Shown: positions 8,338 through 14,675, counted from the first letter of the stretch. The stretch: DNA of 39,685 nt from Goleter apudmare HA4340-LM2 (GCA_019359495.1 JAHHHF010000015.1:1-39685); one strand, 5' to 3'. Made by a program: numbers and translations. Notes: generated by a model from the sequence alone, not told the origin.

Positions 8338-8862
8338 ATGGAAAATCAGAAGATCATAGCACTACAAAATATCTTCAGTTCTAGGCTTGATACGTTGAGT
8401 CATTTCTTAGATATAGCAGAGAGTCATTTCGCAGATGATGTAGAGTCTCTATTGCAGCGTCGTATTGCGCCCGATATGTTTCCTTTCAGCACACAAATAG
8501 CATTTGTTTGCAATCAGCCTCGTAACTTTGCATTGTGGTGCTTAGGACAACCAGCAAACAACTTGAACCCCGATGTCGCATCTCTAGTTGAGGTGCGTGG
8601 TCATATTTCATCGACTAAGGAGTTGTTGGCAAGTATTAATGTTGCTGATTCTAAGCTATTAGAACTCAATCGGCTTGATCTTGGGCAAGGGCTATACGCA
8701 GAATTATCTGGACTTTCGTATGTAGATGATTTTTTGATGCCAAATTTTTATTTCCACATAACAACAGCGTACAATATCCTGCGTATGGCAGGAGCACCAA
8801 TAGGTAAGCGCGACTTTATGATGCATTTAGTACCTTTTCTGAAGCATCAAAGCAATGCATAA
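8338..8862 (+). CDS. DUF1993 family protein (DinB-like fold)
   Basis: A 174-residue protein. The C-terminal NFYFHITTAYNILRMAGAPIGKRDFMMHL closely follows the DUF1993 signature, and the length is normal for that family (about 165-175). The fold is thought to be a four-helix DinB/YfiT-type bundle; no biochemical role is established. There is no clear ribosome-binding site before the ATG. The stop TAA lies in GCATAACAA, the opening core of the second attC-like site, again the cassette layout. Confidence 0.82.
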   Translation: MENQKIIALQNIFSSRLDTLSHFLDIAESHFADDVESLLQRRIAPDMFPFSTQIAFVCNQPRNFALWCLGQPANNLNPDVASLVEVRGHISSTKELLASINVADSKLLELNRLDLGQGLYAELSGLSYVDDFLMPNFYFHITTAYNILRMAGAPIGKRDFMMHLVPFLKHQSNA

Positions 8863-8942
8863 CAACCGCAATGCATCAGAACTTCAAAGTATATTGGTTT
8901 ATAGCTAGATTTGTTTGAGTCCGGTGATTGCGAACGTTAAAC
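8857..8942. other. attC-like site (integron-cassette type), copy 2
   Basis: An 86-bp imperfect palindrome opens GCATAACAACCGCAAT and closes ATTGCGAACGTTAAAC. Outer arms TAAC/GTTA and inner arms CGCAAT/ATTGCG pair, separated by a three-base unpaired spacer (AAC against GAAC-side bases), which is the R''-L''...L'-R' layout of attC. The upstream stop codon lies inside the opening core. R'' departs from the consensus at one position (GCATAAC). It ends in the same GTTAAAC and following bases as copy 1. Confidence 0.5.
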
Positions 8943-8983
8943 ATCTTTGAGAAAAACGGTCAATATCCAAACAAAGAAATCAA
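8936..8983. repeat. Dispersed ~45-bp repeat, best copy of three in the hupL element
   Basis: GTTAAACATCTTTGAGA (8936-8952) is identical at 5173-5189, and the 23 bases at 8961-8983 are identical at 6557-6579. The copy at 5173-5221 continues with a GCGATYGCTCAAT word also seen at 6548-6560. So three variants of one repeat sit at 5173-5221, 6534-6579 and 8936-8983, each at a gene boundary in the element. Confidence 0.75.
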
Positions 8984-9314
8984 TACTTCTGTACTCAATT
9001 TGGCATGTAATTATTTAAAATCTAATATCAGTATTTAAGTATTTATTCTGAGGAAAAGCCTGGTTTATACTTCAAGGTTCAGAAAATAATTATACTTAAT
9101 CACTTGCCTTGTACTTCCCTTAACTGCGATCGCCCTCCGGGCGGAGCGTAGCTCTATCGCCTTCGGCGCACCGGAGGCGATCGCTAATCTAGGGTTAGGG
9201 AAAAATTAGGTAATACCTGAGAAAACCAAATAACTTTTAGCAGAGAAAAATAAATGGATTTACTGCGTGCTATCTCCGCTCATAGCGTAGCTAACCGTGG
9301 GTTTATCGCCTAAT
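8984..9314. other. Non-coding stretch of the hupL element
   Basis: AT-rich sequence at the hupL 5'-side end of the element, without a recognisable gene. It holds the GC-rich palindrome at 9126-9184 and a short word CGCTCATAGCGTAGCTAAC near 9278. No promoter or operator could be defined. Confidence 0.6.
9126..9184. repeat. HIP1-bounded GC-rich palindromic repeat
   Basis: A 59-bp segment starts and ends with the HIP1 octamer GCGATCGC and contains CTCCGGGCGGAGCGTAGCTC and GCCTTCGGCGCACCGGAGG, forming nested hairpins. It is typical of Nostoc dispersed palindromes. Confidence 0.8.
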
Positions 9315-9899
9315 TTAAGGAAAACCCAGGGAATCATTACACCTATCCTGGCAAATCCTTACTATATAAGCAATTCCCCAATTTATTTCCATATAACTGC
9401 TGTGGGGCCATTGACCGCCTAATAATGCATAAATTTCTACAGGTTTAGCAGAAATGGTTACGCCTAATTCGTAAGACTTACCAGTGTAGGCGGCAAAGCG
9501 TCTCACGGCTTCATCATAGAAGTGACTCCGGCGGTAATTTTGATGGGTCAAGTCAATGGCAAATAAACCATAAAAATAGCGGGGTATGCTTTGAATAGTT
9601 TCGACTATTTGCCCTAAATTTCTCGCTAAAATCGCATTGCGAGGGACTTCTGTACCCCAGGCTGTATCTAGTGCCCAGGATGCACTAGTGAGGTGAGAAC
9701 CACCGCAAATACCACAGATGCGAGGCGTAACAATTAAGCCTGCTTGGGGGTCTTTGCCACGGAGGATAATTTCAAATCCTCGGAATAGTTCGGCATGTGT
9801 CCAAGCGTTGACTACGTAACCGTCTTCGATGTCTACGCGGACATCTAAATCTCCCTCAACTCTACCGACTGGGGAGATGTCTAAGGTTTGGATTGTCAT
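9315..9899 (-). CDS. hupL: Uptake [NiFe]-hydrogenase large subunit, N-terminal part (interrupted gene)
   Basis: This is the 5' part of hupL. Residues 60-69 (RICGICGGSH) are the first Ni-binding motif, with C62 and C65. True HupL sequence ends at HSSYM in the repeat (9390); the remaining 25 residues to the stop at 9315 are read-through into the element. I placed the start at the ATG at 9899 because MTIQTLDISPVGRVEGD fits the family N-terminus and gives exactly 170 + 361 = 531 residues when joined to the part at 141-1229. In-frame ATGs at 9920 and 9941 lie in the heptad-repeat region. AGGA lies about 10 bases before the chosen start. It follows hupS in the same operon. Confidence 0.95.
   Translation of the reverse strand: MTIQTLDISPVGRVEGDLDVRVDIEDGYVVNAWTHAELFRGFEIILRGKDPQAGLIVTPRICGICGGSHLTSASWALDTAWGTEVPRNAILARNLGQIVETIQSIPRYFYGLFAIDLTHQNYRRSHFYDEAVRRFAAYTGKSYELGVTISAKPVEIYALLGGQWPHSSYMEINWGIAYIVRICQDRCNDSLGFP
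9389..9405. repeat. hupL element direct repeat, copy 2 (recombination site)
   Basis: CCATATAACTGCTGTGG, identical to 1226-1242. Bases outside differ (T before, GGG after), so the identity is limited to 17 bp. It encodes HSSYM at the end of the N-terminal HupL fragment. Confidence 0.93.
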
Positions 9900-10028
9900 T
9901 TGGTATTGGTCCTTTGTCATTTGGCATTTGTCATTTGGCATTTGTTATTTGGGGTTTGGCGTTTGTTATTTGGGGTTTGTTGTGTATTAATGACCAATAA
10001 CTAATAACCAATAACTAATGACAAATGA
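9900..10028. repeat. hupS-hupL intergenic heptad repeats (possible mRNA hairpin)
   Basis: The 129-bp spacer is built from seven-base units. One block repeats 14-bp units of the type TTTGTCATTTGGCA, and another repeats ACCAATAACTAATA. The two blocks are largely complementary, so the hupSL transcript could fold into a long hairpin. A repeat-rich, hairpin-forming spacer between hupS and hupL is known in Nostoc; an effect on mRNA stability or the S:L ratio is possible but unproven. Confidence 0.8.
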
Positions 10029-10943
10029 CTAAACTGTAAAAAAGTCTTCTTCTGCCCAGGCGGGGGCGATGTTTTTGGCAACCATTGTGAGGACTGCATA
10101 GTCTTTGGTTTTGACGCCTGGTGGTAATTCTTTGGGAACCCCCATGACTGTTTGCGTTTTAAATACGGTTCCTGGTACGAGATCGTAGAAGGGAAATTCT
10201 GGTTCTGTACAACCTAAACAAGGCATACCGGCGCGGGTTTTGGAGGAGACGCGGTTCCACAAGATGCGGTTGCAGGAGGAATGGGTCATGGGGCCACGAC
10301 AACCGAGGTCATAGAATAAGCAGCCTTTGCGCTGACCGAATTCAGCCACCGATGCTTTATAAGCAAAGTGGACGTTACGGGTACAACCAGTTTGGGTGTA
10401 GGTGTTGAAGAAGGTTTGGGGGCGATGGAGGTCATCAAGGGCAATATCGTCGATGCGTCCGGTGGCGATCGCTACTAATATCTGCGTAATCCAGTCAGGA
10501 TGGGCGGGACATCCAGGGATGTTAATCACTGGTAATCCTGACTTGGTCACGAAATCTTTGCCTAAAAAGCCACCTTCTTGACGCTTGAGAAATTGCAATC
10601 CTTGGGATTCGCTGGGGTTGGGTGACATGGCGGGAATTCCTCCCCAGGTGGCACAGTCTCCCACTGCGACGATAAAACTAGCAGCTTGGGCGAGGTCACT
10701 TAGCCAGTCTTTCATTGGGCGATCAGCAAAGCGATTCCATTCCCCTGTACCGTTGGGAGCGTTAACCACACTACCTTCAAACACCAAGATGTCTAGGGGA
10801 ATTTTGCCCGAAATGCAATCCCGGAGAAGTTGTTGTAAGCGATCGCCTAGTTCTAATCCTAAGGACGGATGCCAAAGTAGGTTGATACCAAAGTCGGCAA
10901 TCAAATCGCAGACTGTCGGTTCTTCAGCGTTGAGAAATGACAT
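10029..10943 (-). CDS. hupS: Uptake [NiFe]-hydrogenase small subunit, lacking its 5' end (interrupted gene)
   Basis: 304 residues match the iron-sulphur electron-transfer subunit: EEPTVCDLIADFGINLLWHPS, VGDCATWGGIPA, NIPGCPAHPDW, GCLFYDLGCRGPMTHSSCNRILWN and PCLGCTEPEFP supply the cluster cysteines. Cyanobacterial HupS is 320 residues in my knowledge and begins with about 16 residues of the type MTNVLWLQGGACSGNT before MSFLNAEEP. Those codons, which include a proximal-cluster Cys, are absent. Upstream of codon ATG-10943 the frame runs on into unrelated sequence overlapping the divergent recombinase. I did not find the missing exon anywhere in the window. The gene is therefore split by a second element and should be non-functional without rearrangement. 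It is followed by hupL. Confidence 0.93.
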   Translation of the reverse strand: MSFLNAEEPTVCDLIADFGINLLWHPSLGLELGDRLQQLLRDCISGKIPLDILVFEGSVVNAPNGTGEWNRFADRPMKDWLSDLAQAASFIVAVGDCATWGGIPAMSPNPSESQGLQFLKRQEGGFLGKDFVTKSGLPVINIPGCPAHPDWITQILVAIATGRIDDIALDDLHRPQTFFNTYTQTGCTRNVHFAYKASVAEFGQRKGCLFYDLGCRGPMTHSSCNRILWNRVSSKTRAGMPCLGCTEPEFPFYDLVPGTVFKTQTVMGVPKELPPGVKTKDYAVLTMVAKNIAPAWAEEDFFTV

Positions 10944-10976
10944 ATTATAGTCACTATAGAATATAAAATTGTCACC
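10936..10976. other. hupS/element junction and recombinase leader
   Basis: HupS homology stops at GAAATGACAT (10935-10943 region), then gives way to ATTATAGTCACTATAG. The recombinase ATG follows 33 bp later. The crossover core for a serine recombinase is usually a few bases; GACAT or part of it is the likely shared core. The palindromic TATAGTCACTATA (about 10946-10958) could be part of the recombinase site or of its promoter. The partner site is outside the window. Confidence 0.55.
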
Positions 10977-12515
10977 ATGCCTGAAAAATGGTTTTATGGT
11001 CGAGTTTCGACTGTCGAGCAACAAGAAGATCGCAACGCGCTCAAAAAACAACTAGAAAGGGGTAAGAATGCGGGATGCGATCGCTTTTACTGGGATATTC
11101 AAAGTCGCACAACTGAAGTGCGTACTGGGTTGCAGCAATTAATTGATGATTTAAAAATATCACATAAGGGTACTGTCAGTGACTTAGTTGTTACCAGGAT
11201 TGACCGAATTGGGTCATCATCAAAACTGTTTTACTCACTGCTGGAAGTATTACGAAGTAAGGGTATGAAGTTAGTAGCACTAGACCAAACAATTGATACA
11301 GAAAGTTTAGGTGGCGAGTTAACCATTGATATTTTACTAGCAGCCAGCAAATTTGAAATAAAAATGTTGTCCAGCCGTGTATCTGCCGAACGCAAACATC
11401 GTATGGTGCAGAAGAAAAGCCATAGATTTGCGCCGTTTGGCTGGAAGGTTGTGAATGATGCTTACGTTAAAGATGAAAGTTGGTGTGTTTCGCTACTGGA
11501 AAGTAAGCGTAATTTTAGAGTGTGGGAACTGGCTTTATTTATATTTGAAGTATTTGATAATTATGGTAGTGCCAGAAAAACTTGCAATATATTAAATGAG
11601 ATGTTGGGGGTATGTGGTCAAGTAGATACCAAAAGTACAAAATCAAAAGGTAATCATCGGATTATGCCCGATGATATCGAGGAATTTGATTTATTGCAAA
11701 ATCATAAAAAAATTTATCAACGATACCCTTGGACAGGCTTACAGTGGTCACCTGCTGGGCTAAAAAACTTCTTAGTCAATCCAGTACATGCAGGTGGAAC
11801 GCCATTTAACGTCACCACATCTAGTCCATCAGGTAAACAAATCAAGCATTTTGATCAGTGGGATTGCAACTGGGATACCCATGAGGGGATAATTACCCGC
11901 GAACAACACGAACAAATAAAACGTACTATTCGCGGAAATCGTAACAATAAGTGGGCTGCAAGAAAAGATGATATTAACCCATTCGCCAATTTATTAAAGT
12001 GTGGTAGATGTGGCGGCGCATTAACCCGGATGTCATCTCGACGCGATCGCAATAGGCAATATACAGCCTACTATCAATGTACTTACTACTCCCTTGGACG
12101 TTGCGATGCCAAGGAAATGCTTAGTAGTCGTAGTTTAGATTCACAAGTGGCTGATTTGCTAGTACGTGAAGCGACTAGATTAGCTGGTATGGTAGATTTT
12201 GCAGAAGATAAGCAGCTTGAACCTACAGAAGTTAAAGAACTGCGCGAAAGTTTAGCGGGACTGGAAAAGCTACCTACTAATCCTTTTGTAGAGAAAGCCA
12301 AAGATGGTATCCGTGACCAAATTGCTAGTATCTTAAGTCTGCATGAAAACATCACAAAACGTAGCTTGTTGGTTCGAGAAGAGTTAGTCCAGATGTTCCG
12401 CGACCATGAATACTGGGACAGTCGTACATCTGAGGATAAAAAACGCATACTAAACAAACTTGTCCGTCGGATTATTGTTGATGGGCGGGTTGTTTTGGGT
12501 ATTGAGTTTCTTTAG
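10977..12515 (+). CDS. XisF-like large serine recombinase
   Basis: 512 residues, close to the 514 I recall for Anabaena XisF. The N-terminal resolvase domain (about 1-145) has the nucleophile S11 in YGRVSTVEQQ, and RIDRIGSS (~73-80). A recombinase domain covers about 165-320. A zinc ribbon follows with C342-x2-C345 and C368...C376. The rest (about 400-512) is helical. Large serine recombinases of this kind excise the fdxN element in heterocysts. It starts 33 bp from the break in hupS and is read away from it, the same arrangement of recombinase next to one border as in hupL. The obvious substrate is the hupS junction. It is preceded by AT-rich sequence without a clear ribosome-binding site. 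Control may need accessory factors (a XisI-like protein is at 6231). Confidence 0.9.
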   Translation: MPEKWFYGRVSTVEQQEDRNALKKQLERGKNAGCDRFYWDIQSRTTEVRTGLQQLIDDLKISHKGTVSDLVVTRIDRIGSSSKLFYSLLEVLRSKGMKLVALDQTIDTESLGGELTIDILLAASKFEIKMLSSRVSAERKHRMVQKKSHRFAPFGWKVVNDAYVKDESWCVSLLESKRNFRVWELALFIFEVFDNYGSARKTCNILNEMLGVCGQVDTKSTKSKGNHRIMPDDIEEFDLLQNHKKIYQRYPWTGLQWSPAGLKNFLVNPVHAGGTPFNVTTSSPSGKQIKHFDQWDCNWDTHEGIITREQHEQIKRTIRGNRNNKWAARKDDINPFANLLKCGRCGGALTRMSSRRDRNRQYTAYYQCTYYSLGRCDAKEMLSSRSLDSQVADLLVREATRLAGMVDFAEDKQLEPTEVKELRESLAGLEKLPTNPFVEKAKDGIRDQIASILSLHENITKRSLLVREELVQMFRDHEYWDSRTSEDKKRILNKLVRRIIVDGRVVLGIEFL

Positions 12516-12797
12516 CTTCCTTTGGCGGACAATTTCTCGGTATTCGTCTAATTGGCGTAACCAAAATTCTTTCTCTGATTCAATTCTCATTTGTAGCGTT
12601 CTCAATCAATCAATAAATTTAGATTAGCTTTGAGTTGCAAAATTTCTGTTCTCTACGAACAAGGTTCATTCGGCACGCAAATGCAACTGTCGCATCTAAT
12701 TTTTTAATTGAGCTTTAGCTCATATATAGGACTCATATTTGATTTTTGAACAGATACGTAGTGGCGTGGCAAGGCTAAAATGTTGCAAAAAATTTTC
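12516..12797. other. Intergenic stretch after the serine recombinase
   Basis: About 280 bases, AT-rich, with no gene. A run on the minus strand near 12516-12590 would read as a short peptide but has no support. The repeats at 12798-13024 follow. Confidence 0.5.
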
Positions 12798-12854
12798 TTG
12801 TGGTGCGGGCATCTTGCCCGCTAATTAGAACGGGCAAGATGCCCGTACTACAAA
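12798..12854. repeat. Long hairpin repeat (15-bp perfect arms)
   Basis: Arms 12806-12820 (CGGGCATCTTGCCCG) and 12831-12845 are exact reverse complements around a ten-base loop; outer bases TTGTGGTG and TACTACAA extend the pairing imperfectly. A common Nostoc dispersed repeat; it could also end recombinase transcripts. Confidence 0.8.
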
Positions 12855-12890
12855 AGATTGCTAATAGACAAAATTAGCTTAGACACGCCA

Positions 12891-12968
12891 GTAGGGTGTG
12901 TTAGCGACAGCGTAACGCACCCCCCCAAAGCTTTCGGTGTGTTAGGCGCAAGCCGTAACGCACCCTAC
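12891..12968. repeat. Inverted-repeat element ending GTAGGGTG/CACCCTAC
   Basis: A 78-bp unit with terminal GTAGGGTGTGTTAG and its complement, and two internal GTAACGCACC words. It is a frequent Nostoc-type dispersed repeat able to fold into a hairpin. Confidence 0.8.
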
Positions 12969-12984
12969 ACATACTGAGATTTTT

Positions 12985-13269
12985 TCAGATATCAAATCGG
13001 ATTGCTATAGCAATCCGATTTGATTCATGAACAACTCGTGAGGGCAGGCAACAGAGAACAAACAATGTTACGTATACTGAGTTTTTTTCAAAGAATACCA
13101 GTACGAAAACGTTACTTGCACTACTAAAATCTGTGGAGCCGCATTGAGAACAGGGTTCAGACCAGGCGCGTGTTTGTTCAAATGCTGCGGTTAGTTCATC
13201 AAGAAATCGCGTTTCTTCATAACCGCATTCTGCACATGAACGAGTTTGTTCGTATTTTTGAGAGGTCAT
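12985..13269 (-). CDS. Small zinc-ribbon protein with eroded C-terminus
   Basis: A 94-residue reading frame. Residues 12-15 (CAEC) and 40-43 (CSQC) give a four-Cys zinc ribbon, ending in GSTDF. The rest from about residue 50 is hydrophobic and low in homology-like features, and its last codons run through the perfect palindrome at 12991-13024. This suggests that the true 3' end was lost and the frame extended by the repeat. It may be a remnant. Function is unknown. Confidence 0.45.
   Translation of the reverse strand: MTSQKYEQTRSCAECGYEETRFLDELTAAFEQTRAWSEPCSQCGSTDFSSASNVFVLVFFEKNSVYVTLFVLCCLPSRVVHESNRIAIAIRFDI
12991..13024. repeat. Perfect 34-bp palindrome
   Basis: Symmetric about CTATAG, with arms ATCAAATCGGATTGCTA and its exact complement. 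It forms the 3' end of the zinc-ribbon reading frame. Typical of a Nostoc dispersed palindrome. Confidence 0.85.
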
Positions 13270-13452
13270 TTATGCACTATAAAAATTGCAACAATTAATA
13301 TCTTCAATGCTGCCTGATATGATTTCGCACGAATTCCGGGGATGGGTTTTCCCGTCGCTTTCAACGAAACTCAGATTTCGTTAAGAGATTAGCGATCGCC
13401 AACTCACAAGAATCTCCAAACGCATCTCTATTCTCTACATTTGCAAACCTAT

Positions 13453-13866
13453 TTATTCATTTTCAATAATTGGACAAATAGTTGAATGAGAATTATTAGG
13501 CTTTATTTCCCAACCAGAGAGTAACCCTGATAATTCTTGTCTCAAAATGAGTAATTGTTGAATTTGTTCATCAATAGCTTTTACTTTATCTTCTAGTTTA
13601 GTTTTGATATATTCACAAGGTAATTCCCCTCCATCATGAACATTTAAAAACTCCTTAATCTCTGACAAACTTAATCCTAAACTTTGAGCGCGTTTAATAA
13701 AGTGCAATCGCTCCAAAACATCAGAGTTAAATAATCTAAACCCACCTTCCGTTCTTCCTGATGATTTGAGTAGACCAAGTTCTTCATAGTAGCGAATAGT
13801 TTTAATTGGTACACTGCTTTCTTTTGCAACTACACCAATCTGTTTTGCTTCTGTTTGGGCTAACAT
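13453..13866 (-). CDS. MerR-family metal-responsive regulator
   Basis: 137 residues from the ATG at 13866 (a TTG at 13875 would add three). The N-terminal winged helix reads IGVVAKESSVPIKTIRYYEELGLL, then GGFRLFNSDVLERLHFIKRAQSLGLSLSEIKEFL, the MerR DNA-binding domain; a dimerisation coiled coil follows (KLEDKVKAIDEQIQQLLILRQEL). Cys in GELPCEYI fits the effector-binding Cys position of ZntR/CadR-type sensors, and a second Cys lies near the C-terminus (STICPII). It sits behind the copA operon and has its own MerR-type promoter, so it is probably autoregulated and controls copA. Copper is the likely ligand from context; zinc, cadmium or lead are not excluded. Confidence 0.88.
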   Translation of the reverse strand: MLAQTEAKQIGVVAKESSVPIKTIRYYEELGLLKSSGRTEGGFRLFNSDVLERLHFIKRAQSLGLSLSEIKEFLNVHDGGELPCEYIKTKLEDKVKAIDEQIQQLLILRQELSGLLSGWEIKPNNSHSTICPIIENE

Positions 13867-13905
13867 ACTGACCAAACCCTGAGTGAGATATGATTACTGA
13901 ATCTT

Positions 13906-13937
13906 ATACTAAACTCTCCAGTTAACTGGAGAGTCAA
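13906..13937 (-). promoter_or_regulatory. MerR-type promoter/operator of the regulator gene
   Basis: On the minus strand TTGACT (13937-13932), a 19-20 bp spacer that is almost entirely a perfect palindrome (13913-13934, core CTCCAGTTAACTGGAG), then TAGTAT. The over-long spacer with a dyad between -35 and -10 is the hallmark of MerR promoters. Confidence 0.8.
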
Positions 13938-13963
13938 GCATGAAACGTATCATTTCATTAAGC

Positions 13964-14572
13964 TTATGAAACACTAATTGGAGTAGAAGCTGTTTCTTCA
14001 CTAGCGTTTGTTGATTGGACTGCGATCGCACCGCGAAACATATTCATCCCACAAGTGAAAGTGTATTCACCTGGTTGTTGTGGTGTAAATTCCACAGGTG
14101 TTACTTGATTCAGGGGTAAATCTGCGGCAATGTGAAAGTCTGGAATCACTACTTGTTCTAAGCAACTGCTGGGATCTTTGCGTTCAAATTTCAGTCGTAC
14201 TGGTTTCCCGGCTTGCACCACAATTAGGCTGGGATCGTATCCCCCATCAACGGTGACGGTTATTTCTTGAATATTTCCACCTGTTGCAACTGCTTTTTGA
14301 GACTTGGGTTTACTCAGCAAGAACCACCAAAGTTGTAAGCCGATGAGTCCTAATCCGCCGAGGGTAACGGCTACTTTGTTTCCTAAGGGCTGTTCAATAC
14401 GTTGAAATTGATTTGTTGTTTGAGGATGCGTCTCGTGGGATGTTTGTGCGTTCACCGTTCGCGTAGCGTCTCGCAGAGAAGGTATTGGCGAAGCCATCGC
14501 TTCAGCAAATGCACTTCCAAATAAAATTCCTAAACTGGCTATACTACCGATGAGTGCTGTTTTCTTCAACAT
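13964..14572 (-). CDS. Membrane-anchored cupredoxin-domain protein
   Basis: 202 residues. The N-terminal segment (LKKTALIGSIASLGILFGSAFA) is a signal peptide or first membrane helix. A second hydrophobic stretch (VAVTLGGLGLIGLQLWWFLL, about 65-85) is a TM helix. The C-terminal ~100 residues form a cupredoxin-like domain with C (SSCLEQVV), H (PDFHI) and CGMNM (YTFTCGMNMFRG) as probable copper ligands. It likely binds copper on the outer side of the membrane and works with the CopA ATPase. The start at 14572 has AGGAGA seven bases upstream. Residues encoded by 14457-14500 (about ASPIPSLRDATRT) come from an in-frame dispersed repeat. It is the last gene of the copA operon. Confidence 0.85.
   Translation of the reverse strand: MLKKTALIGSIASLGILFGSAFAEAMASPIPSLRDATRTVNAQTSHETHPQTTNQFQRIEQPLGNKVAVTLGGLGLIGLQLWWFLLSKPKSQKAVATGGNIQEITVTVDGGYDPSLIVVQAGKPVRLKFERKDPSSCLEQVVIPDFHIAADLPLNQVTPVEFTPQQPGEYTFTCGMNMFRGAIAVQSTNASEETASTPISVS
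14457..14500. repeat. Dispersed repeat inserted in frame in the cupredoxin gene
   Basis: GC-rich segment GTTCGCGTAGCGTCTCGCAGAGAAG...GCGAAGCCATCGC. It shares the GTCTCGCAGAGAAG word with the insert in xisC (1661-1710). It falls between the signal segment and the second TM helix, so it lengthens a loop without breaking the frame. Confidence 0.7.
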
Positions 14573-14583
14573 CAAAAAATCTC

Positions 14584-14664
14584 CTACACTAAAGTTCCTG
14601 AAATCACTCCCAGCAGAAATCCAAATCCTGCTAAAGTACCGAAAAATATGGTTTGATTGAACAT
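14584..14664 (-). CDS. 26-residue hydrophobic peptide in the copA operon
   Basis: The peptide starts MFNQTIFFGTLAGFG and ends ISGTLV, almost all hydrophobic or Gly, consistent with one membrane helix. It lies between copA (11 bp gap) and the cupredoxin gene (11 bp gap), with GAGG nine bases before the ATG and the stop at 14584-14586. Tight spacing and a ribosome-binding site support a real gene. It may be a small subunit or modulator of the copper ATPase, as small membrane proteins often are; no homologue is known to me. Confidence 0.55.
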   Translation of the reverse strand: MFNQTIFFGTLAGFGFLLGVISGTLV

Positions 14665-14675
14665 TGTTATTGCCT

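Larger units (their letters stand above)
1226..9405. mobile_element. hupL programmed-excision element (8163 bp between repeat starts)
   Basis: The element splits hupL after the codon for the Met in HSSYM. It is bounded by identical 17-bp direct repeats and carries its tyrosine recombinase at the end nearest the hupL 3' half. In Anabaena the homologous element (about 10.5 kb) is excised late in heterocyst differentiation by XisC. Cargo here, in order: xisC, a cold-shock-domain protein, a two-TM protein, a HEPN-like hypothetical, a nucleotidyltransferase with a small partner, a XisI-like protein, an ATPase/nuclease (opposite strand) and a DUF1993 protein. The cargo reads like defence or selfish modules. 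Boundaries are firm because the joined hupL is in frame; the timing of excision is inferred from the family. Confidence 0.92.

Noticed and set aside
141-9899. hupL fragments as decayed pseudogenes
   Set aside because: Both halves are intact, join in frame at a 17-bp repeat to 531 residues, and a XisC-type recombinase lies beside one repeat; this is programmed interruption.
10944-11051. Extra 36 residues at the N-terminus of HupS
   Set aside because: They are read-through into the element, unlike HupS, and overlap the divergent recombinase start.
12798-13024. CRISPR-like repeats
   Set aside because: The palindromes belong to different families, are not regularly spaced and have no spacers or cas genes.
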